Below are positions 37,801 to 48,200 of a stretch of DNA of 64,000 nt, piece by piece. The stretch comes from Alviniconcha marisindica (Eukaryota > Mollusca > Gastropoda > Provannidae), in assembly GCA_018857735.1 (NCBI GenBank), contig JABMCL010001542.1, forward strand, positions 316,001 through 380,000, read 5' to 3'. Within the stretch, counting starts at the first letter, position 1. Each line of letters opens with the position of its first letter. The translations under genes were made by a program, and so were the position numbers. The notes beneath the pieces were generated by a model. The model was not told the DNA's origin, searched no databases, and saw only the letters and a program-made list of their open reading frames with translations.

Positions 37801-39509
37801 AACCGGAGTTAACGTCTGTGTGGCCTTACCGCTGGCCGACTGGCTGCCTCAAACTAACCGAGTTAACGTCTGTGGCCTTACGCTGGCGACTGGCTCCTGC
37901 AAAGCTGAACGAGTTAACGTCTGTGTGGCCTTACCGCTGGCCAGACTGGCTGCCTGAAAAAGCTGAACCGGAGTTAACGTCTGTGTGGCCTTACCGCTGG
38001 CCAGACTGGCTGCCTGAAAAGCTGAACCGGAGTTAACGTCTGTGTGGCCTTACCGCTGGCCAGACTGGCTGCCTGTCAAAAAGCTGAACCGGAGTTAACG
38101 TCTGTGTGGCCTTACCGCTGGGCCAGACTGGCTGCCTGTAAAAGCTGAACCGGAGTTAACGTCTGTGTGGCCTTACCGCTGGCCGACTGGCTGCCTGTAA
38201 AAGCTGAACCGGAGTTAACGTCTGTTGGTGGCCTTACCGCTGGGCCGGACTGGCTGCCTGAGAAAAGCTGAACCGGAGTTAACGTCTGTGTGGCCTTACC
38301 GCTGGGCCAGACTGGCTGCCTGCAGAAAAGCTGAACCGGAGTTAACGTCTGTGTGGCCTTACCGCTGGGCCAGACTGGCTGCCTGAAAAGCTGAACCGGA
38401 GTTAACGTCTGTGTGGCCTTACCGCTGGGCCAGACTGGCTGCCTGCAAAAGCTGAACCGGAGTTAACGTCTGTGTGGCCTTACCGCTGGCCAGACTGGCT
38501 GCCTGCAAAAAGCTGAACCGGAGTTAACGTCTGTGTGGCCTTAATACTGGGCCAGACTGGCTGCCTGCAGAAAGCTGAACCAGAGTTACTGTCTGTGTAG
38601 CCTTACCGCTGGGCCAGACTGGCTGATATATGAGCTGAGAGTAGTGTATGTGAGCAATTCTCACCTGTGCATTAGCTGTTTGTGTGTTTGTTGCTTGTAA
38701 ATGGAAGTGGGTGAAGATGCAAAACAATATGTTACTGTGTGACTGTTTCAGAGCTGGGTCAGGTCACTACACATCGTATGCCATTCATGAAGGTAGGAAC
38801 GCTCTCTGGTGGATGCATTCTGCAGACTGTAGTCTTTCTGTCTGTGCTTGTGGAGGGTGTACATAGTGCCTATAAAGAACATACACACATACATGCACAT
38901 GCACACACACAGACACACGCACACACACACACACAGACACACACACAGACACACACACAGACAAACAAACAAACAAAACCCAAGCTTGTGAGGCTTAGAA
39001 TATGGAATGTGCTTGTATACATACTTGCTAAGAAAACAAAACATTAACGGCGGACACATATTGTTGGATCCTGAACTGAATGTTTTTCTTTGACATTGTA
39101 AACATACTATTACTAAGTGTAAAACTTTGCTTGATGATGCTAGTACTTATGCATGTTTACCATCTGGCCAGGGAGCAGGGAAGAGGCTGTTCCAGATGCA
39201 ACTGTGATTACAGAAGTGGGTAAAGAGTGAAAGCTAGGTCAAGTTTTGCGTTTGAAACATCGGAGCATCTGTACCCTTCATCTGTCGAAACTGACACTGA
39301 CGCCACTGCTGTGTTTGTGTGTGTGTGCGTGCACAGGGCAATGGTACCATTTCAACGACAGCACCGTGACAGCCTGTGAACCAGAGGTGGTGGCTCGATG
39401 CAAGGCGTACATCCTCTTCTACGTGCGTCGTCAGATCCGGCTGCCTGACTACCTGGTTACCAATACCAACGGCAACTCCCCTGCCTCCACTTCTGCCAGA
39501 CATAAATGA
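21058..39509 (+). CDS. USP3: Ubiquitin carboxyl-terminal hydrolase 3
   Basis: Fourteen coding exons: 21058-21145, 22553-22613, 26480-26566, 27075-27179, 27832-27910, 28645-28736, 29656-29769, 30670-30783, 31669-31889, 32993-33070, 34621-34739, 35186-35379, 38752-38792 and 39337-39509. All introns are GT-AG and phases join to 521 codons plus stop; from memory, human USP3 is 520. The start MECPH matches the family's first zinc ligands. ZnF-UBP spans about 3-90, with Cys/His at 3, 5, 28, 31, 40, 43, 48, 55, 59, 69, 72, 79 and 82. A basic stretch at 110-140 ([14 protein letters not shown]) suggests nuclear targeting. USP domain: Cys box [12 protein letters not shown] (Cys161), QQQDAHEF at 250-257, Zn ribbon C306/C309 and C366/C369, His box GSGHYT (His456), WYHFNDS (Asn471/Asp472). 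Known role: nuclear deubiquitinase for H2A/H2B in the DNA-damage response. Tandem arrays at several splice sites are unusual. Confidence 0.95.
22237..22293 (+). repeat. (CA)n microsatellite
   Basis: About 28 CA units in USP3 intron 1. Confidence 0.97.
22707..22762 (+). repeat. (TA)n microsatellite
   Basis: TA units with one ATTATTATTG interruption in USP3 intron 2. Confidence 0.95.
22800..22990. mobile_element. Palindromic interspersed element, copy 3
   Basis: The left end AATCTGAAACAGAACAAGGC, then GCAGAATCAACACACAATGG and AGTTAATTAG, is mirrored by GTGCTAATTAACTCCCTTGT and GTGTTGA on the right. The centre GAGTCACCTACAGTAACTC is shared with copies 1 and 4. It lies in USP3 intron 2. Confidence 0.75.
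24856..24992 (+). repeat. (GT)n cluster
   Basis: Three GT-rich runs separated by GCCTGCAT and GCGCGCCTACAT. The ORFs drawn through it are runs of Cys-Val or Thr-His and are not genes. Confidence 0.95.
25811..26222. mobile_element. Possible MITE with imperfect inverted ends
   Basis: TCTCCAACCACTGTCGTAAT followed by TGGTTGTGCCA at the left is mirrored by TGGCACAACCAATTTTGTCA then GAGTTTGGAGGA at the right, about 410 bp apart. No second copy was found in the window and no target duplication is clear. Confidence 0.4.
27604..27765 (+). repeat. Adjacent short dispersed repeats
   Basis: GAGGTGACCCTGTGTAGGTG (27604-27655, related to 3236-3300) is followed by CCCTGTCCCTAATAAGCC and GTGGACATTAAGC (27700-27765, related to 11145-11210). 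Both are retroposon-end-like, in USP3 intron 4. Confidence 0.5.
28088..28138 (+). other. USP3: Likely cassette exon of USP3 (17 codons)
   Basis: A strong polypyrimidine tract (28050-28081) ending tgaacag precedes an open stretch of 51 bases, which ends AAACTG/gtgaaa. Length is a multiple of three and both flanking junctions are phase 0, so inclusion adds [17 protein letters not shown] between the basic linker and the Cys box without a frameshift. Skipping also leaves an open frame. Transcript data would decide whether it is constitutive, alternative or unused. Confidence 0.5.
28321..28388 (+). repeat. (GT)n microsatellite
   Basis: About 34 GT units in the USP3 intron upstream of the Cys-box exon. 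Confidence 0.97.
28952..29022 (+). repeat. (TC)n microsatellite
   Basis: TC units with TCCC variants in a USP3 intron. Confidence 0.95.
29314..29615 (-). mobile_element. tRNA-headed SINE (family 3), copy 1
   Basis: On the minus strand a head with GAAAAGCCAGGTGCAATACC and GTGGGTTTGATTCCAGAGTG (B box) is followed by AAGGGATTTTCTCCCAAG. The body ends at CTACCCAGGTAAGGCGACCT. The same order is found at 61087-61620, which carries a nested insertion. It lies in USP3 intron 6. Confidence 0.7.
30973..31030 (+). repeat. Short dispersed GTGACCCTATACAG repeat
   Basis: Another copy of the retroposon-end-like block at 3236-3300, in USP3 intron 8. Confidence 0.5.
31091..31118 (+). repeat. Poly-G tract
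   Basis: About 28 consecutive G residues in USP3 intron 8, just upstream of the 58-bp acceptor array. Confidence 0.95.
31205..31674 (+). repeat. Eight-copy 58-bp array spanning the USP3 exon 9 acceptor
   Basis: GAGCCTTTGGTAGTTTATTG recurs at about 31218, 31278, 31336, 31396, 31453, 31511, 31568 and 31626. Each unit ends GTTGTTGGTGCTGCAG/GGGG. The last unit is the real 3' splice site of exon 9 (31669), and its first bases GGGGTACC are also inside the repeat unit. Each unit therefore supplies a T/G-rich tract, an AG and an exon-like start. Confidence 0.92.
31885..32195 (+). repeat. About twelve-copy 24-bp array spanning the USP3 exon 9 donor
   Basis: Starting at the real donor CTCG/gtgagtagg (31890), the unit GTGAGTAGGTCAGGTAGCAC plus TTGG-type bases repeats about twelve times. 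Some units are shortened to GTAAGTCAGGTAG. Nearly every unit begins with a consensus 5' splice site (GTGAGT or GTAAGT). In the native frame the first TAG lies five bases into the intron, so use of a later donor would truncate the protein. Confidence 0.92.
32567..32815 (+). repeat. (CA)n-rich microsatellite cluster
   Basis: Long CA runs interrupted by GTCACACAC and AACACAGT variants. ORFs through it are Thr-His repeats and not genes. Confidence 0.95.
33265..33400. mobile_element. Palindromic element, weak partial copy
   Basis: Segments such as ACAACAAGGAACACAAGAAC, AGAGACCTGCATCACTGACA and GTAACT resemble the middle of the copies at 11345 and 22800. The inverted ends are not preserved. Confidence 0.35.
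33843..34265 (+). repeat. Ten-copy 42-bp array in USP3 intron 10
   Basis: The 42-bp unit CTGTCAGAGCTCAGGAGCTG then TGTGAAAATCGAGGTGGACGTC repeats about ten times with few substitutions. Because 42 is divisible by three, both strands stay open: [14 protein letters not shown] repeats on plus, and a [18 protein letters not shown] repeat on minus. It lies between two phase-matched USP3 exons and has no promoter or splice evidence of its own. Confidence 0.92.
34270..34325 (+). repeat. Short dispersed repeat (GTGGACGTAAAGC type)
   Basis: CTCCCTGTCCCTAATAGTCC followed by GTGGACGTAAAGC, as at 11145-11210 and 27700-27765. Confidence 0.45.
34855..34894 (+). repeat. (CA)n microsatellite
   Basis: About 18 CA units in the intron after USP3 exon 11. 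Confidence 0.95.
34981..35188 (+). repeat. Four-copy 50-bp array spanning the USP3 exon 12 acceptor
   Basis: CAGGTTATGGAGCTGTTGCA followed by GTCAGCCCCACACTCT and GTTGCGCTTTGTG repeats four times from 34981. The last copy abuts the real acceptor TTTGTGCAG/GTTCTATG at 35186. Each unit boundary is CAG/GTT, identical to the true junction. Confidence 0.92.
35385..36460 (+). repeat. About 96-bp array starting at the USP3 exon 12 donor
   Basis: GTAGTATTTGTAACTCCTCC with TTGACATCTGTTGTGAAGGG and ATCAGCAGCA recurs at about 35662, 35758, 35852, 35951, 36047, 36143, 36235, 36332 and 36407. A diverged first copy lies within 15 bases of the real donor (35380). The GTGAGT itself is not repeated. Long ORFs on both strands are read-through of the array. 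Confidence 0.9.
36600..38632 (+). repeat. About 33-copy 61-bp GC-rich minisatellite
   Basis: The unit GTTAACGTCTGTGTGGCCTT then ACCGCTGGGCCAGACTGGCT, GCCTG and AAAAAGCTGAACCGGA fills the USP3 intron before the His-box exon. Copies from 37210 onward are nearly identical, while those at 36715-37200 and around 37850-37910 have many scattered one-base deletions. Confidence 0.95.
38884..38972 (+). repeat. CA-rich microsatellite
   Basis: CACACA runs with CAGACACA interruptions and CAAA repeats at the end, in the last USP3 intron. Confidence 0.9.
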
Positions 39510-40011
39510 TGGCGGTTGTTGTGGTAATGATGGTTGTTTTTAGCTAGATAAGTATGTTTGAGGACTGAAGCGTACGTGAATCTGCGAAAGATGGTGTGGC
39601 TTTCAGGGAGTCTTGGTAGATGATGATGGTAGGAGTCCCATCCCGTTCAGGGTGCCTGTTGAGAAGGGAACTTAAACGTTAAACGTCCCTCAAGAAGCGA
39701 AGCCAAACAATGAGAACAGAAAAAGACGGGCAAATTAATCAGTTGAATGAGGCATGCGCTCTGCGTCTCTCACACGCACACAATGATAATACAAGGCAGT
39801 GTAATTAGATGAGAAATGAAACTAAAACTTTTGGACTCAGACTGGCAGTAAAGAGCATGTAAAGGAACTGAATAGCATCAACACAAGCTGGTCAACACTT
39901 TTGGGTGTGCAAACCCTTCTTAGAATGTGTTAACAGGTTGATCTCAAACAGAAGGTAGGTTTTACCTTTACGAAGAAATGGTAGTCCCGCCTGGTATAAA
40001 GAAGCATCAGT

Positions 40012-40626
40012 TTAAAGGGAGCAGTCTGTAGAATCACTGGCCTGATTGATGGGAGTGGCATAAAAAAATGTACACGCAGCGGTTTTCCCTCGAGTCCTGG
40101 TACCGCTTGTGAGAAACTGACGTTTGAAAGTTGTGAAAACACGACCATGTCTGCTGCCATTTTGTGCCCAGCAGTGTGTATCATTGACCTCATAAGCAAG
40201 GCATGTGGCAAAAGTGGAAAATGCATTAGGATCCAACTGTTTCTGCTCTTCATTGGTGAAGAGTTAACCAACATGGCTGCCCTTAGGAGCTCAGATTCAA
40301 AGTCTGAACGTACTCCTTTTTCTTTAAACACATAAAAGGTTAAAAAGAATGCTGTTTATTATGACAACACAATGTGTGAGTTTTCAAGCTACAAAAAAAT
40401 GCTAAAACAACAGTTAAATGGTGAAAAATTAGATGTCAGACACTTATTTGCTCTTGGTTGAGCTGTTTTGTTATGTTGTTGTGGTGTCCAGTGTTTTTTA
40501 TATGTATATATATGTAGATATATATACATATTGACAGAACAACAGTACAGAGCCTGCAGATAAAAACATTTGCACAGTTTCTGGGTTTTCAGACCAGCTT
40601 CCGTCTTCAGCTCCACTCCCCTTTAA
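40012..40626. mobile_element. TTAA-flanked non-autonomous transposon, copy 1
   Basis: Starts TTAAAGGGAGCAGTCTGTAG and ends GCTCCACTCCCCTTTAA, so short inverted ends AGGGGAG lie just inside TTAA. It contains GCTGCCATTTTGTGCCCAGC and a segment ending CAGCTTCCGTCTTCAG, both shared with 43111-43850. TTAA target sites are typical of piggyBac-type elements. No transposase is present. Confidence 0.65.
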
Positions 40627-41996
40627 GTTCTTGTTCAGAAAATGTGTGGACCTGTAGGATTAGGACCAGAAGGGAAGTCAGTCAACTGAAATTGTATAAC
40701 TTTTTCAATGCAACCAGTGTTTCACTGTGTGCGTATACCTGAAGGTTTTTTTCTTTTCTTCATGTTCTGCATACAGCTCCTGTGTTCACTTGCTGCAAAC
40801 GTTCTAGTGTTCAGTCTCTGCATGCAACCAGGGTTCACTTCAGCCTTATGGCTAGCACTCACTCCCTTTGTTCATAGAACAGGGGTCACAGCACTGTTCC
40901 CATGGAAACCCTCTCTTAAGGCCACTTTTGGGGGTCTTAAAAGAGGAACGGTCCTTGGCACGGCATGGGGTCTGTTTACGCAGGAACCTGAAGGGAAAGA
41001 GGTTTCAGGGAAAGTGGTGGTCTTGGAGGGTGGCCTCCAGTCACGGTGGTCTTGGAGCAGGGGTTTTGACGTCGTACTTTCAGTCCGTTTACCCTGCAGA
41101 TCTGTTGCAGTCAGCTTGGATGGTGGCAAACCCAGAGCAGTTTCCTCAAAGAACATTTTGGTTTCCCCGTGCGACGCACTTTTAGGATCTCATTTATCTG
41201 AATTTGTATGATATACAATGCACAAAAGTACAGTTTGCTGATATATTTTTGTATAGAGATTGGGTGGGGTTTTTTTTTTTCGTGGTGTGTTTGTGGGGGG
41301 AGGGGGTTAGTGTGGTTTTATGCCTGTCATAGATCAAAACCTATAACATTGGATGTTACCGCCTTGGGAGCAAAGTGTATTATATGCTATTGATCCACAA
41401 TTTGTAAAAAAAAAAATGCCCGGTCAACTGGTCTTGTTGCTGTGTGTTGAGAGTATTACTGAGACGGAGAAAAGGCTGAAGTGAAAAAGTTCTGCAAGTG
41501 TAAGAGACGGTTGTGTGTCAAGATGTCTGCAAAATGAGTGTGCGTAATTGTAAAATGTTGGATTTGTGTATCATTGCAGACAAGGTCACAGATATGATTA
41601 AAATAACATCATCTTCATTTCCCATCCTTTTCAAATGTGCATTTTAATGGGTTTTTTTTTCCTTTACATGTATTGTCTCTGTGGAAGCCTTGGTGAGATT
41701 GAGTGTGCGAAAAACAATGCTGGTAAAAAAAAAAGGTCTATGAATTAATCTGGAATGATTGGAGGTATGTTATTTGCTTATTGGCTTGTGACTGTGTAAG
41801 AGATTCTTTTGGTTGAAGCATATGTGTTTGTTGAAAAGTAGAATCTGGAAGTGTGTATGAAACAAGGAAAGAGAAAGGAAGAAGATAAGCTGGCAGTGTT
41901 GTCTTCCAAAGTACAGCTAACTTTTTGTCATTCAAAAGAATCATGTGAAGGGGCAAAGAGGTTCAGATTGAATCTGTCCATCCATATACTTTACAC

Positions 41997-42155
41997 TACA
42001 CCACACCACACCACACCACACCACACCACACCACACACTACACATGCACATACACACTCAGACGTGCACATGCATATATACGCACACACACATATACACC
42101 CATACACACACACACACACATACACACGCATATATATATATATATATATATATAT
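41997..42155 (+). repeat. CCACA, CA and TA microsatellite cluster
   Basis: Tandem CCACA units followed by CA runs and an AT run. Confidence 0.9.
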
Positions 42156-42917
42156 CTATAGATATAAAAAACAGAAACATGCACTGTCAGGGCAGAGTTT
42201 GATTTGAGAGGAGTGGAATTCTCCATATGATGATGATTGTCTTTATTCATTTATATTACTGCTTGATGCTGTTGCCTTTGATCTACAAATGATGAAATGG
42301 TTGCTCCAGTCACAAACAAAACAAAAGCAAGCAAGCAAACAAAGAAGTGGGGAAAAGCAGAAAGAAAACATTGACCTTGCCACTACAACTGGCTGTAATA
42401 GCAGAAATAGCATTTTGGCTTGAAGTAGACCTGTATACATGTTTTGTGGGTTTTTTGCCTCTTTTTTTTTCCTTCTTGCTTTTATCAGCTCATAATTCCT
42501 GTGATAGACTTCATCATGTTGATCAACACATACCTGTCATATTTGTCACATTTAACATTTGTTTCATAAACATGGATCTTGAACAGGTGATGTATTCGAA
42601 GAAGTAGGTTTTGGTTCATTTATTCGTATATCAGGTGGTAATGTAAAAGAATAGATGACTAATAATTGCTTTATGTCATATGTTTATCAAAGACAGAAGG
42701 TTAGTTCATTTAATGATGATATGATTAAATTCACTTGGACTGAGGTCTTTTAATGTGTTTCTGATTTGTTTAGTAAACAGAGTTCTAGTTGTTCATTTTT
42801 TTTTTTTTAAGCAGTGCTGGAAGATGTGTAAAATAATGTGGAATTTATTTTATTGAAACTCGGACTTGTTATTTTCATTGTTGTTTTTGTAATTAGGTGC
42901 CAATTTTCAAGCTAGAG

Positions 42918-42952
<35 letters not shown>

Positions 42953-43110
42953 TACAATTTGAAGTAGTTCACGTCTTCATTTAGTGATTGGTGTTGGTAA
43001 TGCTTTTTGTTTTTTGCATGCATTGCTCAGTTTGTCAAACTTGATTTTCCCCAGAGTGCAGTGGAACCCTCTTATAACCAAGCAAATGAGGCCATCAGAA
43101 TTGCTTCTTC

Positions 43111-43850
43111 TTAAAGGGGATCTGAGCCAAAGATCTTAGAAGCTAGTTACGTAGTAATTGGATTTTAACATCCCATCAGTTGCACATGGTCACCTCAGGA
43201 TGAATCTTACACATGTCATGAGCCCTGTCAAATAAAAATTGTACACACAGCATCATCCAAACATATAAAAGGTTAAAAAAAAAGAAGGGACACTCAGTTA
43301 ATATGACAATACAAAACGTGCAGATTTTTGGGGTAAGCCCCATTTTCAAGCGACAAAACAAAGGGTAAACAATTAAATGGTGAAGAATGAAATTGTACTG
43401 AGCCATTTAACTTGACAGTTCAAAAGGTAAATTTTTTAGGGGTAAGCCCCTTTTTCAAGTGACATAAAACAATGGTGTAAAATAACGTACTTATCAAGTA
43501 ACGCTAACAGTCATCCTTGATTCAGATTTTTTTTAACGCACAACAGTTTGGCACTCACTTTCTCATTCAGTTTTCACAAGAACCAATGCTTGAAAGTCAT
43601 GAAAACAAATCGATGCTTGAAATCCACGAAAACATGACAGTGCATGCTGCCATTTTGTGCCCAGCAGTCTGTGTCAGTGACATCACTCACAAGGCGTGTG
43701 TGTGGCAAAAGTATGGAATAGTTTGTGAGCTAGCCTTTCTTTTGCAGAAATATTGATAGAACAACCAAACGAAGCATGCAGGTGAAAATACTTGCATATT
43801 ATCTGCGTTTTCATTCCAGCTTGTGTCTTCAGGTTCCATTCCCCTTTGAA
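43111..43850. mobile_element. TTAA-flanked non-autonomous transposon, copy 2
   Basis: Left end TTAAAGGGGATCTGAGCC and right end TTCCATTCCCCTTTGAA, with the internal GCTGCCATTTTGTGCCCAGC block. The left part holds a nested or repeated AAAAGGTTAAAAAAAAAGAA segment also seen at 40337. The right TTAA is degenerate. Confidence 0.6.
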
Positions 43851-44259
43851 AAGAATTTTGTACTTGAAGAAATAACAATTAAAGGAAACTGCAGTTTAGG
43901 ATATTGGATTTACTGTGCCTTAAGCACACTTTCCCTTGAAAGGAGTTTGCTGTATCTTGTAAGGGTGTTCCACTGTAGTGCGTTTGTCACATGTAATATA
44001 CATGTCTTTAGAATTCCTCCCACAAGCAAGGACAGTAATGGCCAAAAGAAGCGGCTCATTTTTACTGAAGACATCTTTGCTCATGGAATCATACCCAGAA
44101 TTTCACTGTTGCAGTTTCACACTTAATTGATTGCTTTGAGGGTAGGTCAGTTTGAGCTATGCTGGCCGCCATCTTCTGGTTTCATGGAACCATAGGATTT
44201 ATGTAGCACAGTGAAATTGGATCATGTATGCAAATTGTGTCCCTGTAGCATACTTGTAA

Positions 44260-44375
44260 AAGCTGTAGCATATTAAGGTGTACCATACTTGCCAAAAGCT
44301 GTACCATACTTACAAAAAGCTGTAGCATACTTACTACAGCTGTAGCATACTTACAAAAGCTGTAGCATTACTTAC
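44260..44375 (+). repeat. Short tandem repeat, about 21 bp
   Basis: AAAAGCTGTAGCATACTTAC recurs about five times with changes. Confidence 0.75.
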
Positions 44376-46549
44376 TAAACCTGGGGCAGTTCAGCTGTAT
44401 GGTCTTGCATTTAAGCACAATTTGGAGAGGGTTCTGCTAATTTTGATTCACATTTCACGGGTCAGGTATAAGAGCGGACAGCTTGCCATGTCGCGTTTCT
44501 GTTGGCCATAATTGTGTTGGCATGAGAGGAGCTCCCCCAACCTCGTACTGGTAAAACCCCAAAGTATTGTAACTGTAACAAGCCTGTCAGATGTGCATAC
44601 TTTAACTCTATTCATGACCATGACCATTGTAGCACCACGACTCATCTAACATCCCTGCATTGATTTGTTTCACACACACTGTGATAGCGACGTGTGCGCC
44701 TGTACCGCGCACTTGTCTGCCTACACTGTACTGTAAATGTATTGACTGACTGCTACTTAACCAAATGTGTTCACTATGGGAGGGGGTGGGGTGATGGGAC
44801 TTTTCAGTGTGGTACGGACCATTCTTAATGAGATGGGTCATGAGATCTAAAGCGGGGTTGGGTTCTGTTTTGACCTGGGGTCATCCTTCTTTGTGATGCA
44901 GGTCTCAATGGGCCACAAGACTGAAGGCGAGGTGGGGTTGCCGTTTTTGCGTGATCCAACCTTGCTTTCCATTTCACAACCCGCTGTGACCTAGCTCAGT
45001 AAGAGTGACCTTGTGTCGATTCAGAACCCAACCTTGCTTGCGCTCTCGGTTACCTCAGTGACCTACCTCGGTGGTGAATATTCTGGAGAATGGTCCTTTG
45101 TTTGTTGTGTAACCTGTAGCTGGCGTTTGATTTTGTTTGTTTCCTGGAGCTGTTCAATAGTTGTATTCAGTAATGCATTCCAAGGGTACTGTTTCTGGTG
45201 ATTTTTTTCGCTCAGTAAATGCATTTCTTCTTTTTTTTTTTTTTTTTTTTTTTTGGCAATCACTTACATGAAAAACTGGTTTTCGTACGAAGGCTTCAGA
45301 GGTTCTTCAAACTGCTATGGAGCAAGAGTTTTTGTTGTTTTTCATTGTTAGTAGTCGGTCGTCTTTTAGATTTTTGCTTTTTGTTTGTTTATACCCACCC
45401 CCAGGGTTTAATTGGAATGACAAGCTGAATGCAAACACTGCAAGAAGCAGCTTGGTTTTGATCAGTTAATGTTAAATTTCATGTCTATGTAAATTGCCTT
45501 CCTTCAGAACAAAAATACAGTGCTGTCAGAATTCAGCTGTGTTTTTCTCCAATTTGTTTGTTTGTTTGGTCTTCTGAAATTGAGGCCATAAGACGCAATG
45601 AGCAGGTTCTGTATGACAGATCTATCTAAATATTGATAAAGTTGCACACAGCTGGCTACTGTTAATTTCCCTCCCCCTCCCCCAAGGAATTCTCCTTGTT
45701 TACTGTAAAAACGTTGTTTACTGATAAAACCTTTTTTAACAACAATAACAACATTGTTGACCATTTTTCTCGACAACAATAACATTGTTTACTGATAAAA
45801 CCATTTTTCTCAACTATAAAAAACACACAAAAAAACGGTTCTTTTTTTGAACAGGTGAATATAGTAATCCTTGCTCTGTCTGAGACATGAAAGGGTTAAC
45901 TTTTCATCATGGCCCCCAAATTTGGATTCTTCCTGAGGTGACCTGACCATTTGCTGTTGGTTGGACTTTTAATTCCTGGAACTAATCTTCCTAAGATTTT
46001 TTTTATTTTTATTTTTAAATTGGTCTTGCCAAGTAAACAAAATTGATGATCAGGGAAATGTTACATTTTGTATCATTTCCAGCTGTTTGCCACAAAGTCA
46101 GTCAGTGGGTCTGTTTTGAGAGGCACTGTGGTGGAGGTTATGGGTGCATGTTGAGGGGCAAAAGCCAGAATTCCTGAAAAGTTGATTACATTCTGGACAA
46201 CTAAAACCAAAAAGAGAAAAATGCATGTCAGATACATGCATCAAAGTACAAAAGGCATAACCTCTTGCTAATTTTCCAAAAGCTGGAATCAGTTTTCAGG
46301 ACCAGGTGGTTCAGCATCTCACATGCACCCATGCTACTCTATTCAGCTATGTAAATTGGATTGGATCAAAGGGTTCACTCATTGTTTACAGCTGCTGGCT
46401 TTACACTAGGAATGTGGGAAGCCCTTACTTGGGCAACTTTAAAGGAACTAGCCCTCTCAAAGCAAGTGTCCAGTGCATGGAAGTAAAAGCTTCAGTTTTT
46501 GTTGTTTGTTTTTTAAGTTTCAATTAAGGATTTTGTTTGGGAATGCCCC

Positions 46550-46770
46550 ACTGATTTTACATCTAATTTAGAACACAATTTTTATAATGGTTTCCATAGT
46601 TTGATTATTATTTTTTTAAGTTACAATTAAAGGTTTTGGTTGAGGTCACACTGATTTTACATCTAATTTAGAACACAAGTTTCATAATAATAAAAAATTC
46701 TAGTTTCAGTGGAGGATTTTGGTTGAGAACGCCCCACTGATGTTACATCTCTAATTTAGAACACAAGTTT
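46550..46770 (+). repeat. Three-copy repeat, about 95 bp
   Basis: CTGATTTTACATCTAATTTA followed by GAACACAA recurs at about 46553, 46650 and 46740, with AAGGATTTTGGTTGAG-like spacers. Confidence 0.8.
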
Positions 46771-47017
46771 TTGTTGTCTTCACCCAGCTCGGTGACCTGG
46801 CTGACATGGCTGTGTGCATACACTGCCCCAAGGTGAAGTGTAAAAGATGCAAACGACAGGCATGAGCAAGTAGAGCCAGTAGAGCAAACAACAGGCATGA
46901 AATTTGTTTTGGTCAACCGGGCACTTTAAAAACAAAATTCATTATTTGAGTTTTCATTGTTTACCCACTGGTTTTGAGAAGGCTGGGTCCTTTAATGTAG
47001 CTAATACCCAGTACCTC

Positions 47018-47019
<2 letters not shown>

Positions 47020-47053
<34 letters not shown>
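47020..47053 (+). repeat. Poly-C tract
   Basis: About 34 consecutive C residues. Confidence 0.95.
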
Positions 47054-47055
<2 letters not shown>

Positions 47056-47593
47056 ACCCCTCTAGACCAAGCATTTTGAGGAATTTCATAAGATTCACAT
47101 TATATACTTTCAGAACTTTGAAAAGTCTCCAGCTCTGGCATGCTTTTGTGCTTTCATTCCGCACAAACAAAAGCAACAAGAAGTCAGACTTACCTGGTGT
47201 AAGTTTTGTCTATGGCCGTACGAAAAAGAAAACCTGCTGGTAAATGAAATAGCAAGCGCACGGCGGGCAGGGGGTAATAAATTTGAATATTGTGTGCAGT
47301 TTGGCGGTATGGACTGTAAACATGAATTCTCCTCAGTATTTGCATTTGAACTGTTTTTGGTGGCAAGTCGCTGCACAAAAATGCTGATTAAAATATCAGC
47401 GCCCTGCACCTCCGCTTGGTTACGGCATCTCCAAAGGAGCAGTGTACTGTTAACGGAGCTGTTAGCTGTTAAAGGAGCAGTTAGCTGTTAAAGGAGCAGT
47501 TAACTGCATTGCACCCACATATAAGTTCTCCATCAGCAAAAGGTTCATGATCAGTTGAATGCTGCCAGGAAGTACTGATACTGTTCAGTGTGG

Positions 47594-47835
47594 TAACACC
47601 CTTTTGGAACTGCATTGTATTTCCCATAGGATACAGAAACAAATATAAATGCAGCCAGAGAGTTTGGTGCTTGTAACGTTGCAACACCCTTTTGGATTGT
47701 ATTTCCCATGGGATATATAGAAACAAATATAAATGCAGCCAGAGAGTTCGGTGCAACACCCTTTTGGAATTGTATTTCCCGTAGGATATATAGAAACAAA
47801 TACAAATGCAGCCAAAGAGTTCTGTTCATGCAACG
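47594..47835 (+). repeat. Three-copy repeat, 70-90 bp
   Basis: AACACCCTTTTGGA with TTGTATTTCCCATGGGATAT and ACAAATATAAATGCAGCC recurs three times. Confidence 0.85.
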
Positions 47836-48200
47836 CTGCAAAGTATCCTGAGGCATATCTTTGTATGATTCTGATTTCAGATGCTGCGCAAATGTCCGTC
47901 TGTGCTTTGAAAGTGCAAATTATTTTTTTGTCTGCTTGCGTCTTGATGCTGTTGTAGTCACATATACCAGACATGCTCACACATGCACACATTTACAAAC
48001 ATTGACATGTTTTTTTGTCAGATTTAACCTTGACAGCAGAGCTATTTTGTGTGTAAATGATCTTACTGTACAGCAGAAACAGACGTGTAAAAAAAGAAAG
48101 GAAAAAAAAAAGATGAAAAAACACATGACAATAAAAAGTGCTGAACATCTGTTGCTTTTTTCTTTTCTTTATTTTAAATAAGAGAATGAATGATACACGA

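Larger units (their letters stand above)
39510..48200 (+). other. USP3 3' UTR and flank
   Basis: This begins at the USP3 stop. Possible AATAAA signals occur at about 43229 and at 48130, so the UTR end cannot be fixed. It contains two TTAA-flanked elements, a T-run at 42922-42949, CA/TA runs at 41997-42155, and small tandem repeats at 44260-44375, 46550-46770 and 47594-47835. No conserved coding exon was recognised. Confidence 0.5.

Noticed and set aside
36600..38632. CRISPR-like array
   Set aside because: Units are directly adjacent without distinct spacers and the genome is eukaryotic, so it is a minisatellite.
40868..41211. Open frames in the USP3 3' flank
   Set aside because: No conserved residues, no splice context, and overlapping frames on both strands of similar length.
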